Assembly (NCBI GenBank): GCA_041675885.1
Contig: JBAYSY010000003.1
Location: 55,458-119,457 of the forward strand
Length of the DNA: 64,000 nt
From: JBAYSY01 sp041675885
GTDB lineage: Bacteria > Pseudomonadota > Alphaproteobacteria > Rhodobacterales > Rhodobacteraceae
Direction: 5' to 3'
The notes beneath the pieces were generated by a model, which made no database searches, had not been told where the DNA came from, and worked only from the letters and a program-made list of their open reading frames with translations. Below are positions 1 through 7,896 of the stretch, piece after piece; the first letter of the stretch is position 1, and each line of letters starts with the position of its first letter. The position numbers and the translations under genes are program-made.

Positions 1-3000
1 CGGCTGTTCCGCCGTCTCGGCCAATGGGCGATGCTGGCCGAGGCCGATCTGCGGCAACAGCTGGAGGCGCTGGGCGCCGCCGGGCCGGTGGATGCGGAAG
101 TGCTGCGCGACGCCCGCAGGCTGTTCGCCCGCGCGATCGAGACCCCGGGCGGGTTGCGCATCCAGACCATCCACAGCTTCTGCGCGTCCCTGCTCCGGCG
201 GTTTCCGCTGGAGGCGGGGGTAGCCCCCGGCTTCGCCGAGATGGACGACCGCACCGCCGCGCTGGCCCGCGCCGAGATCGTCGAGGAGATGGCGCAGGAC
301 GCGCCCGATCTGGTGGGCGCGCTGGCCGGGCTGTATACCGGCGAGGATTTCACCGGCCTGACCGAGGAGATCGCCCGCAACCGGGCCGGGTTCCTGCCGC
401 CGCTCGACCGCGCGGGGTCGATGGCCGCCTTCGGGCTGGCGCCGGGGGTGCAGGCGGGCGACATCCTGCGCGGGGTGTTCACCGGCGGCGAGGCCGGGCT
501 GGTGGCGCAGGTGGCCGGGGTGATGGCCGCGGGCTCCACCACCGACATTCGCAATGCCGAGAAACTGCTGGCGCTGGTCCCGGCATTGCAGGCGCCGGAT
601 CTGGCCGTTTTGGCCGGGTTAGAGACGATTCTGCTCTCCGGCGCCAAGACCAAATCCCCCTTCGCCGCCAAGATCGGCAGCCTGCCGACCAAGGCCACGC
701 AGGCCGCGCTCGGCCCCCTGCTTGACCCGCTCAACGACCTCATGCGCCGGGTCGAGACCGCGCGCGAGGCGCGGGTGGCGCTGATGGCGGCCGAACGCAC
801 GCTGGCGCTGCACCGCTTCGCCGCGCGCTTCCTGCCCGCCTATGAGGCGCGCAAGGCGGCGCGCGGCTGGCTCGACTTCGACGACCTGATCCTGAAGGCG
901 CGGCAGTTGCTGACCGACCCGTCGGTGGCGCAATGGGTGCTCTACCGGCTCGACGGCGGCATCGACCATATCCTGATCGACGAGGCGCAGGATACCGGGC
1001 CGGAACAGTGGAAGGTGATCGAACTGCTGGCGCAGGAGTTCACCGCGGGCGAGGGCGCGCGCGGCAGCGACCGGACCATCTTCGTCGTCGGCGACAAGAA
1101 GCAGTCGATCTATTCCTTCCAGGGCGCCGACCTGCGCAAGTTCGAGGCGATGCAGCGCCATTTCGACACCAACCTGGCCCAATCCGGCCATGCGCTGCGC
1201 GATCTGGTCTTGGAACATTCGTTCCGGTCGTCGCCCGCGATCCTGCGGGCGGTGGACCTTACGTTCGATGAACGCGCGGGGGCCGATCTGGGCGGCGCGG
1301 TCAAGCACATCGCCTTTCATCAGGCGATGCCGGGCCGGGTCGACCTCTGGCCCGCGATCGAGCCGGCCGAGGACCCGGACCCTGGCGACTGGGCCGACCC
1401 GGTGGACCTGCCCGCGCCGCGCCACCATGCGGTGCAACTGGCCGAGACCGTGGCGGCGGAGATCGCCCGGATGATCGGTGCGGGCACCCGGCTGCCGGGC
1501 CGCGACCGGCCGATGACGGCGGGCGACGTGCTGATCCTCGTCCAGCGGCGCTCGGCGCTGTTTCACGAGATCATCCGCGCCTGCAAGGCCGCGGGCCTGC
1601 CCATCGCCGGGGCCGACCGGCTCCGGCTGGGCGGCGAACTTGCGGTCAAGGACCTCGCCGCGCTGCTGTCGTTCCTCGCCACGCCCGAGGACGATCTGTC
1701 GCTTGCCGCCGCGCTGCGTTCGCCGCTGTTCGGCTGGACGGAGGGGCAGCTTTACGACCTCGCCCATGGGCGCGACGGCTATCTCTGGCAGGCGCTGCGG
1801 GCGCGGGCGGCGGTGTTCGGGCCGACCCATGCCATGCTTGCCGACCTGCGCGACAATGCTGATTTCCTGCGCCCCTACGAGTTGATCGAACGGATGCTGA
1901 CCCGCCACGGCGGCCGCCACCGGCTGGTCGCCCGGCTGGGGCAGGAGGCCGAGGACGGTATCGACCAGCTGCTTTCGCAGGCGCTGGCCTACGAACGGCT
2001 GGAGGTGCCGAGCCTCACCGGCTTTCTCGGCTGGCTGAAGACCGACGATATCGAGGTGCGGCGCCAGGCCGACAGTGCGGGCGGGCGCATCCGGGTGATG
2101 ACCGTCCACGGCGCCAAGGGGCTGGAGGCGCCGGTGGTGATCCTGCCCGATACCGCCGACCGTCGGGTGATGGAGCGCGGCGAGATCCTGACCCTGCCGG
2201 GCGGCGCGCCGGTCTGGCGGACACCCGCCGACGACAGCCCCGCCGCCATCGCCGAGGCGCGCGAGGAGGCCCGCGCGGCGCGGGAGGCCGAGGGGCTGCG
2301 GCTCCTGTATGTCGCCATGACCCGGGCGGAATACTGGCTGATCGTGGCGGCGGCGGGCAAGGTCGAGACGCCCGAGGCATGGCACAACCGCGTCCGCGCG
2401 GGGCTGGCGGCGGCGGGGGCCGGGGCGCTGGACACGCCGACCGGGCCGGGGCTGCGGCTTTCGCATGGCGACTGGCCAGAGGCTGTCGTGGCCGAGGCGG
2501 TGGCGGAGGACGCGCGCCCCGCCTTGCCCGGCTGGGCGCTGGCCCCGGCGCCGGAACTGGCGCGGGCGCCGCAACCCCTGTCGCCCTCGGATCTCGGCGG
2601 GGCCAAGGCGCTGCCGGGCGAGGGGGCGCTGGACGAGGAAGCGGCGAAACGTCGCGGCACGGCGCTGCACCTGCTGCTGGAACACCTGCCGGGCGCGGCG
2701 GACCGGGCGGCGCTGGCGGGCCGGCTCTTGGGGGCGGAGGGCGCGGCGCTGCTGCCCGAGGCGGCGGCGGTGCTCGACGCGCCCGGACTCGCGCCCCTGT
2801 TCGCGCCGGGCAGCCTTGCGGAAGTCCCCGTGACAGCCGAAATCGCCGGTCGGCCGCTGATGGGCGTGATCGACCGGCTTGTCGTCACTCCCGAACGGGT
2901 GCTAGCGGTCGATTACAAGTCGAACGCCGTGGTCCCCGACAGCCCCGAGCAGGTGCCCGAGGGGCTTTTGCGTCAGATGGGGGCCTATGCGGCGGCGCTG

Positions 3001-3129
3001 GCGGCGATCTGGCCCGGCCGCAAGGTCGAGACCGCGATCCTGTGGACCCGCGCCGCGCGGCTGATGCCGCTGCCCGCCGACCTCACCGCCGCCGCGCTGG
3101 CCCGCGCCGTGGCCGAGGCCGCGCCTTGA
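1..3129 (+). CDS. addA: Double-strand break repair helicase-nuclease AddA, 5' end missing
   Basis: This is the C-terminal part (at least 1042 residues) of AddA, the helicase-nuclease subunit of the AddAB enzyme that resects double-strand breaks for RecA recombination. The reading frame is open from base 1, so the true start and the Walker A motif lie upstream of the window. Visible UvrD-type motifs are DEAQD near base 979, VVGDKKQSIYSFQGAD near 1087 (motif III), VMTVHGAKGLE near 2095 (motif V) and LLYVAMTRAE near 2305 (motif VI). The C-terminal RecB-like nuclease shows GVIDRL and VDYKSN near 2865-2925, carrying the metal-binding Asp and catalytic Lys. addB would be expected upstream. trxA follows after 59 bases with its own promoter. 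The family call is firm. Confidence 0.95.
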   Translation, partial: RLFRRLGQWAMLAEADLRQQLEALGAAGPVDAEVLRDARRLFARAIETPGGLRIQTIHSFCASLLRRFPLEAGVAPGFAEMDDRTAALARAEIVEEMAQDAPDLVGALAGLYTGEDFTGLTEEIARNRAGFLPPLDRAGSMAAFGLAPGVQAGDILRGVFTGGEAGLVAQVAGVMAAGSTTDIRNAEKLLALVPALQAPDLAVLAGLETILLSGAKTKSPFAAKIGSLPTKATQAALGPLLDPLNDLMRRVETAREARVALMAAERTLALHRFAARFLPAYEARKAARGWLDFDDLILKARQLLTDPSVAQWVLYRLDGGIDHILIDEAQDTGPEQWKVIELLAQEFTAGEGARGSDRTIFVVGDKKQSIYSFQGADLRKFEAMQRHFDTNLAQSGHALRDLVLEHSFRSSPAILRAVDLTFDERAGADLGGAVKHIAFHQAMPGRVDLWPAIEPAEDPDPGDWADPVDLPAPRHHAVQLAETVAAEIARMIGAGTRLPGRDRPMTAGDVLILVQRRSALFHEIIRACKAAGLPIAGADRLRLGGELAVKDLAALLSFLATPEDDLSLAAALRSPLFGWTEGQLYDLAHGRDGYLWQALRARAAVFGPTHAMLADLRDNADFLRPYELIERMLTRHGGRHRLVARLGQEAEDGIDQLLSQALAYERLEVPSLTGFLGWLKTDDIEVRRQADSAGGRIRVMTVHGAKGLEAPVVILPDTADRRVMERGEILTLPGGAPVWRTPADDSPAAIAEAREEARAAREAEGLRLLYVAMTRAEYWLIVAAAGKVETPEAWHNRVRAGLAAAGAGALDTPTGPGLRLSHGDWPEAVVAEAVAEDARPALPGWALAPAPELARAPQPLSPSDLGGAKALPGEGALDEEAAKRRGTALHLLLEHLPGAADRAALAGRLLGAEGAALLPEAAAVLDAPGLAPLFAPGSLAEVPVTAEIAGRPLMGVIDRLVVTPERVLAVDYKSNAVVPDSPEQVPEGLLRQMGAYAAALAAIWPGRKVETAILWTRAARLMPLPADLTAAALARAVAEAAP

Positions 3130-3154
3130 CCTCACCCGGTGGCGTTCATAGGTT
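3126..3154 (+). promoter_or_regulatory. trxA promoter
   Basis: TTGACC (3126-3131), a 17-base spacer and TAGGTT (3149-3154). The -35 overlaps the addA stop codon. Transcription would begin near 3161, giving a leader of about 28 bases with GAGGAG at 3177-3182 before the trxA ATG. The -35 is near-consensus and the -10 is weak, a pattern common in Rhodobacteraceae. Confidence 0.5.
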
Positions 3155-3188
3155 CAGGGCCGACACGTTCCCCCTTGAGGAGATTCCC

Positions 3189-3509
3189 ATGGCCACCGTC
3201 GCCGTTACCGATGCCACCTTCGATGCCGAAGTCCGCAATGCCGATATCCCCGTCGTGGTGGATTTCTGGGCCGAGTGGTGCGGTCCCTGCCGCCAGATCG
3301 GCCCGGCGCTTGAAGAGCTGTCCGAGGAATTCGCGGGCAAGGTCAAGATCGTCAAGGTGAACGTGGACGAAAACCCCTCGGCACCGTCGCAACTCGGGGT
3401 GCGGGGGATTCCGGCGCTGTTCCTGTTCAAGGGCGGCGAAGTGGTGTCGAACAAGGTCGGCGCGGCCCCCAAGGCGGCGCTGCAAAGCTGGATCGAAGGG
3501 GTGATCTGA
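3189..3509 (+). CDS. trxA: Thioredoxin
   Basis: Cytosolic thioredoxin of 106 residues, the usual length for a single-domain TrxA. The active site is WCGPC (Cys31, Cys34) after the typical VVDFWAEW strand, and the cis-proline segment GIPALFLFK follows near residue 75. It reduces protein disulfides and is itself reduced by NADPH through thioredoxin reductase. The ATG at 3189 is chosen because GAGGAG lies six bases upstream and the protein then starts as family members do. A longer in-frame extension into addA is possible but has no support. A strong hairpin (3532-3563) follows the stop, so it is probably transcribed alone from its own promoter. Confidence 0.96.
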   Translation: MATVAVTDATFDAEVRNADIPVVVDFWAEWCGPCRQIGPALEELSEEFAGKVKIVKVNVDENPSAPSQLGVRGIPALFLFKGGEVVSNKVGAAPKAALQSWIEGVI

Positions 3510-3531
3510 CCCCCTTTTCCGTTTAGGTTGC

Positions 3532-3563
3532 GGGCGCGGGCGGGGAATCGCCCGCGCCCTTCG
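3532..3563 (+). terminator. Hairpin terminator after trxA
   Basis: A perfect 11-bp inverted repeat, GGGCGCGGGCG (3532-3542) and CGCCCGCGCCC (3549-3559), with a six-base loop, 22 bases after the trxA stop and followed by TTCG. The T run is short, so termination may be only partly intrinsic. Confidence 0.55.
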
Positions 3564-3607
3564 CATGTCCGGCTGTGCAATGCGCGCAATCCGGCTATTC
3601 TGCGCGG

Positions 3608-4618
3608 ATGAGCCGCAAGCCCTCTCCATATCCCGACGGACCCGACGAGGCCGATCTGTGGTTCCTGCCCGGCCCGGTCGAGGATGACGACGCCCCGCCC
3701 CTGCCCCGTGCGGAAGTGGAGGGCGGCGTGGTCGCCGGATGGTCCCGGGCCGAGGCCGCGAATGCCCGGGCGCTGGCCCGGCTGGCGCAGCGGTTCGGCG
3801 CGCTCGATGACCGGCTGGCACGGGGGCCCGCGGGGTGGCGGCAGCGGCTTGCACTGATGGAAGCGGCGGAACTGGGCTGGCTTGCCGGGGACCGGATCGG
3901 CGCCGACCGGCTGGCGCTGTGGCTGGCGCTGCGGCTGGGCGGCGTGCAGGCCGATGCGCAGGCGCTGGGCCGGGTGGCCTGGGCGGTGCGGCGGCTCACC
4001 GGCGGGCCGGGGCCCGAGGCGGGGCTGGCCGCCTTCCTCGGGCGGCAGGAGGCCGGGGGCGAGGAAGGGTTAGCCGACCGCGCCGGGGGCTGGGCCGGGG
4101 CGATGGCGCAGGCCGGGGCGCTGCACCCGTTCACCCGCGCGGCGCTGGGGTTTCACCTCTGGTCGCTGGCCGGGCTGGATCGCGGCCCCGGGGCGCAGCT
4201 TGAGGCGGCGGTGACGGCGGCGCGGATCGCAGCCGCAGAGGGCGCGGGGGCGGTGTTCCTGCCGCTCGGGCTCGGCGGCGGCGGGGGGCTGCGCGCGGCA
4301 GGCGACCCCGAAGCGCGGCTGCGGCGCTGGTATGCGGGGGCCGAGGCCGCGACCCTTGCCGCCCTGCGCCAGATCGAGGCGGTGGAGGGCTGGCGCGCCC
4401 GTGCCGGGGCGGCGGCGTCGGGGCTGTCCGGCCGCACCCCGCCCCTGCTGCTGGACGCGCTGGCCGACTGGCCCCTGCTTTCGGCACCGATGGCCGGGGA
4501 AATCACCGGGGCAAGCCGGGCGGCGGTGCAGCGCAATCTGGCCTGGTTCGAGGCCCGGGGCCTGATCCGCGAGGTGACCGGGCAGGGGCGTTACCGCTTC
4601 TGGGCCGCCCTGGTGTAA
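3608..4618 (+). CDS. Putative DNA-binding protein with C-terminal helix-turn-helix (DUF1612/RHE_PE00001-like)
   Basis: A 336-residue protein very rich in Ala, Gly, Arg and Leu. The N-terminal stretch DLWFLPG precedes helices with the pattern LARLAQRFGALDDRLAR. The last 60 residues look like a winged helix: LLDALADWPLLSAPMAGE, then ITGASRAAVQRNLAWFEA as a recognition-helix candidate, then GLIREVTGQGRYRFWAA as a wing. This arrangement resembles the DUF1612/RHE_PE00001 family, originally noted on rhizobial plasmids, but the match is from memory and only moderate. ATG at 3608 follows GCGGATG; an in-frame ATG at 3575 would add 11 residues. It converges on kynU with 33 bases between stops. Target genes are unknown. 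Confidence 0.6.
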   Translation: MSRKPSPYPDGPDEADLWFLPGPVEDDDAPPLPRAEVEGGVVAGWSRAEAANARALARLAQRFGALDDRLARGPAGWRQRLALMEAAELGWLAGDRIGADRLALWLALRLGGVQADAQALGRVAWAVRRLTGGPGPEAGLAAFLGRQEAGGEEGLADRAGGWAGAMAQAGALHPFTRAALGFHLWSLAGLDRGPGAQLEAAVTAARIAAAEGAGAVFLPLGLGGGGGLRAAGDPEARLRRWYAGAEAATLAALRQIEAVEGWRARAGAAASGLSGRTPPLLLDALADWPLLSAPMAGEITGASRAAVQRNLAWFEARGLIREVTGQGRYRFWAALV

Positions 4619-4624
4619 GGGCCG

Positions 4625-4642
4625 GGCGGGGCCTTTCCCGCC
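4625..4642. terminator. Short hairpin between convergent genes
   Basis: GGCGGG (4625-4630) pairs with CCCGCC (4637-4642) across a six-base loop, in the 33-base gap between the converging helix-turn-helix gene and kynU. It could end transcription from both sides, but the stem is short and there is no clear T run. Confidence 0.3.
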
Positions 4643-4651
4643 ATGGCGGTT

Positions 4652-5848
4652 TCAGGTGACCCGGGCGCGGGCCTTGTATCCGGGCCGGTCCCACAGCCGG
4701 TCGCGCATGACCTCGGACAGGATGGCCACGGCGGCAGCGACATCCCCGGGGCCGATATAGAGCGGGGTGAAGCCGAAGCGCAGGATGTCAGGGGCGCGGA
4801 AATCGCCCACCACGCCCCGGTCGATCAGCGCCTGCATGATGGCGTAGCCCTCGGGGTGGCGAAAGCTGACTTGGCTGCCGCGCCGCGAGGGATCGCGCGG
4901 CGAGGCGAGGGTCAGGCCGGGGCAGGCGGATTCGACCCCGGCGATGAAAGCCTCCGACAGTTCGATCGACCGCGCCCGGACCTCGGCCATGTCGGCCATG
5001 TCCCAGATGTCGAGCGCGGCCTCCAGCGCGGCGAGTTGCAGGATCGGCGGCGTGCCGACCCGCATCCGTTCGACCCCGCGACCGGGGCGGTAGTCGAGGT
5101 CGAAGGCAAAGGGCGATTCGTGGCCGAGCCAGCCCGACAGAGCCGGGCGCGCGGCCTCGGCATGGCGGGGGGCGATGTAGATGAAGGCCGGGCCGCCGGG
5201 GCCGGAGTTCAGGTATTTGTAGGTGCAGCCCACGGCGAAATCCGCATCCGCCCCGGCCACATCGACCGGCAGCGCGCCCGCGGAATGGGCAAGATCCCAG
5301 ACCGCGAGCGCCCCCGCCGCATGGGCGCGGGCAGTGAGCGCGGCCATGTCATGGAGCCGCCCGGTGCGGTAATCGACTTCGGTCAGCATCAGCACCGCCA
5401 CGGTCTCGTCGATGGCGTCCCCGACCTCCTCCGGTGCCACGGTCTTCAGCCGGTAGCCATCGCCCAGCGTGCGGCACAGCCCCTCGGCCATGTAGAGATC
5501 CGAGGGGAAGTTGCCGGTATCCGACAGGATCACCTTGCGGCCCGGGTTCAGTTCCAAAGCCGAGGCAAGCGCCTGATAGACCTTGATCGACAGCGTGTCG
5601 CCCGTGACCACCGTGCCCGGCGCCGCGCCGATCAGTCGGCCGATCCGGTCGCCCACCCGCGCGGGCATCTCCATCCAGCCCGCGCGGTTCCAGGCGGTGA
5701 TCAGCATCCCGCCCCACTCCTGTTCGACCGTGCGGGCAAGCCGCGCCGCCGCCGCCCGGGGCAGGGGGCCAAGCGAATTGCCGTCGAGATAGATCATCCC
5801 TTCGGGCAGGTGGAACAGGGCGCGGGTGGCGGCGAAATCGGTCGGCAT
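4652..5848 (-). CDS. kynU: Kynureninase
   Basis: A 398-residue PLP enzyme that cleaves kynurenine to anthranilate and alanine in tryptophan breakdown. Diagnostic segments are IYLDGNSLGPLP at the N terminus, SDTGNFPSDLYMAEGL, the PLP-phosphate and aspartate region VWDLAHSAGALPVD, and the Schiff-base lysine Lys211 in TYKYLNSGPGGPAFI. The C-terminal RFGFTPLYIG is also typical. The start at 5848 is chosen because GAGGAGGAG precedes it; an upstream in-frame ATG at 5881 lacks such a site. No tryptophan dioxygenase or formamidase gene is adjacent, so the gene stands alone. A perfect palindrome TGTGATCACA lies 18 bases upstream of the start codon and may be an operator. Confidence 0.95.
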   Translation of the reverse strand: MPTDFAATRALFHLPEGMIYLDGNSLGPLPRAAAARLARTVEQEWGGMLITAWNRAGWMEMPARVGDRIGRLIGAAPGTVVTGDTLSIKVYQALASALELNPGRKVILSDTGNFPSDLYMAEGLCRTLGDGYRLKTVAPEEVGDAIDETVAVLMLTEVDYRTGRLHDMAALTARAHAAGALAVWDLAHSAGALPVDVAGADADFAVGCTYKYLNSGPGGPAFIYIAPRHAEAARPALSGWLGHESPFAFDLDYRPGRGVERMRVGTPPILQLAALEAALDIWDMADMAEVRARSIELSEAFIAGVESACPGLTLASPRDPSRRGSQVSFRHPEGYAIMQALIDRGVVGDFRAPDILRFGFTPLYIGPGDVAAAVAILSEVMRDRLWDRPGYKARARVT

Positions 5849-5865
5849 GGGCTCCTCCTCCGGTT

Positions 5866-5875
5866 TGTGATCACA
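5866..5875. promoter_or_regulatory. Palindromic operator candidate upstream of kynU
   Basis: TGTGATCACA is a perfect 10-bp palindrome just upstream of the kynU ribosome-binding site. A TTGAAC sequence about 24 bases further upstream on the reverse strand could be a -35, which would put the palindrome over the start of transcription. Palindromes of this kind are bound by GntR-type repressors among others; no regulator gene is adjacent. Confidence 0.35.
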
Positions 5876-6305
5876 GACCATGGGGTGTGAGGGGGTTCAA
5901 GCCTGAAATCATGGTTTGGCGGTACCTGTCGATCGTGCCGGCCGGTTTCGCAGCAGAGGGTAGTGACCGACCGGGGCGAAGGTGCGCCCCAGCCGCCTTG
6001 CCCCTTGCCGACCGATACGGCCTGCGGATATCGCCCGTTCCCGTACCTGCCCCGACGATCCCGGCACACCGGCGTTCTCCTTCAGGGCCGGTCCCCCCGG
6101 TTTTTCCGCACTGTTGCAGAAGGCGGATATGGGATAAAGGCGGACGCCCGGGCCGGGATGTGGTCTCGGGGGCTGTACCTGTGGCAAGGCGGCACCTCGG
6201 GATGCCTTGGTGCGGGCTTGTGAAATATTCTTGCGTGATGCTATGCAATCCCGCAAGGATTCCGGCCCGGACCGCCGGCAGAGAACGACAAAGGGGGACG
6301 CAAGC
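5876..6305. other. Intergenic region between kynU and pntA
   Basis: About 430 bases separate two divergent genes. No convincing protein gene is visible. Bases 5949-5972 (gcagcagagggtagtgaccg and on) look like a decayed fragment of the palindromic repeat family described elsewhere in the window (about 18 of 24 positions alike). The right end carries the weak pntA promoter candidate. Confidence 0.4.
6218..6247 (+). promoter_or_regulatory. pntA promoter candidate
   Basis: TTGTGA (6218-6223), an 18-base spacer and TATGCA (6242-6247), in a locally AT-richer patch about 60 bases before the pntA start. Both hexamers are imperfect, so this is tentative. Confidence 0.3.
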
Positions 6306-7877
6306 GTGAAGATCGGTGCTCCGACGGAGATTTTCGAGGGCGAGGCGCGGGTGGCGATGACGCCCGACTCGGCGGTGCAGCTTCGCAAGCTGGGCCATGA
6401 CTGCGCGATTCAGTCTGGCGCGGGGCTGAAGGCGGGCTTTTCCGACGATGCCTACGCGGCCGCCGGGGTCGAGGTTCTGGCCGATGCCGATGCGCTCTGG
6501 GCCGCATCCGACATCGTGGTCAAGGTGCGCGGCCCCGAACCCGGGGAGGCCGAGCGGCTGCGCCCGGGCCAGACGCTGATCTCGTTCTTCTGGCCCGCGC
6601 AGAACGCCGACCTGCTGGAAGCCTGCCGGGCCAGGGGCGCCACGGTCGTCGCCATGGACATGGTGCCGCGGATCTCGCGTGCGCAGAAGATGGATGCGCT
6701 GTCGTCCATGGCCAATATCGCCGGTTACCGCGCGGTGATCGAGGCCGGGAACAACTTCGGCCGCTTCTTCACCGGGCAGGTGACGGCGGCGGGCAAGGTG
6801 CCGCCCGCCAAGGTGCTGGTCGTGGGCGCGGGCGTGGCCGGGCTTGCCGCCATCGGCACCGCGACCAGCCTCGGCGCGATCACCCATGCCTTCGACGTCC
6901 GCCCCGAGGTGGCCGAGCAGATCGAATCGATGGGGGCGGAGTTCGTCTTCCTCGAATTCGAGGAGGCGCAGGATGGCGCCGCCACCGGCGGCTATGCCGC
7001 GCCGTCGTCGCCCGAGTTCCGCGAAAAGCAGCTTGCCAAGTTCCGCGAACTGGCGCCCGAGATGGATATCGTCATCACCACCGCGCTGATCCCCGGCCGC
7101 CCGGCGCCCAAGCTCTGGACCGAGGACATGGTGCGGGCAATGAAGCCCGGATCGGTGATCGTCGATCTTGCGGCCGAGCGCGGCGGCAACTGCGACCTCA
7201 CGGTGCCGGACGAGAAGATCGTCACCGAGAACGGCGTGACCATCGTCGGTTACACCGATTTCCCCAGCCGTATGGCGGCGCAGTCCTCGACGCTTTATTC
7301 CAACAACATCCGCCACATGATGGCCGACCTCACCCCGGCCAGGGACGGCCAGGTCGTGCATGACATGGAGGATGACGTGATCCGCGGCGCGACCGTCACC
7401 CATGACGGCGCCATCACCTTCCCGCCGCCGCCGCCCAAGGTGCAGGCCATCGCCGCCGCGAAACCCAAGGAAAAGCCGAAGGAACTGACGCCCGAGGAGA
7501 AGCGCGCCAGGGAACTGGCCGAGTTCCGTGCGCAGACCAGACGACAGGTCACACTTCTGGCCGTCGGCGGGGCGCTGGTGCTGGGGGCCGGGCTGATCGC
7601 ACCGGCCAGCTTCATGCAGCATTTCATCGTTTTCGTGCTGTCGGTCTTCATCGGCTTCCAGGTCATCTGGAACGTGGCGCATGCGCTGCACACCCCGCTG
7701 ATGGCCGTCACGAACGCGATCTCGTCGATTATCATTCTGGGCGCGCTGATACAGATCGGCTCCGGTTCGGGGCTGATCGCGATCCTTGCCGCCCTTGCCA
7801 TCTTCATGGCGGCGATCAACATCTTCGGCGGTTTTCTGGTGACGCGGCGGATGCTCGCCATGTTCCAGAAATCGTAA
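6306..7877 (+). CDS. pntA: NAD(P) transhydrogenase alpha subunit
   Basis: A 523-residue alpha subunit of the proton-pumping transhydrogenase, which transfers hydride between NADH and NADP at the inner membrane. The N-terminal domain I begins KIGAPTEIFEGEARVAMTP. Its Rossmann loop is VLVVGAGVAGLAAIG near residue 172, followed by the mobile loop region after GYTDFPSRMAAQSS. A proline and lysine-rich linker (near residues 375-405) leads to four predicted membrane spans at the C terminus. The chain is unsplit, as in E. coli, unlike species where domain I and the membrane part are separate genes. GTG at 6306 is chosen because GGGGGACGC precedes it and the family N terminus begins there; a far upstream ATG (6207) is in frame but unsupported. 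Confidence 0.95.
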   Translation: MKIGAPTEIFEGEARVAMTPDSAVQLRKLGHDCAIQSGAGLKAGFSDDAYAAAGVEVLADADALWAASDIVVKVRGPEPGEAERLRPGQTLISFFWPAQNADLLEACRARGATVVAMDMVPRISRAQKMDALSSMANIAGYRAVIEAGNNFGRFFTGQVTAAGKVPPAKVLVVGAGVAGLAAIGTATSLGAITHAFDVRPEVAEQIESMGAEFVFLEFEEAQDGAATGGYAAPSSPEFREKQLAKFRELAPEMDIVITTALIPGRPAPKLWTEDMVRAMKPGSVIVDLAAERGGNCDLTVPDEKIVTENGVTIVGYTDFPSRMAAQSSTLYSNNIRHMMADLTPARDGQVVHDMEDDVIRGATVTHDGAITFPPPPPKVQAIAAAKPKEKPKELTPEEKRARELAEFRAQTRRQVTLLAVGGALVLGAGLIAPASFMQHFIVFVLSVFIGFQVIWNVAHALHTPLMAVTNAISSIIILGALIQIGSGSGLIAILAALAIFMAAINIFGGFLVTRRMLAMFQKS

Positions 7878-7896
7878 GCGGGCAGAGGTAGAAAAC

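Noticed and set aside
5876..6305. A protein gene in the gap between kynU and pntA
   Set aside because: Open frames there lack start signals and overlap a decayed repeat fragment and the pntA promoter candidate.
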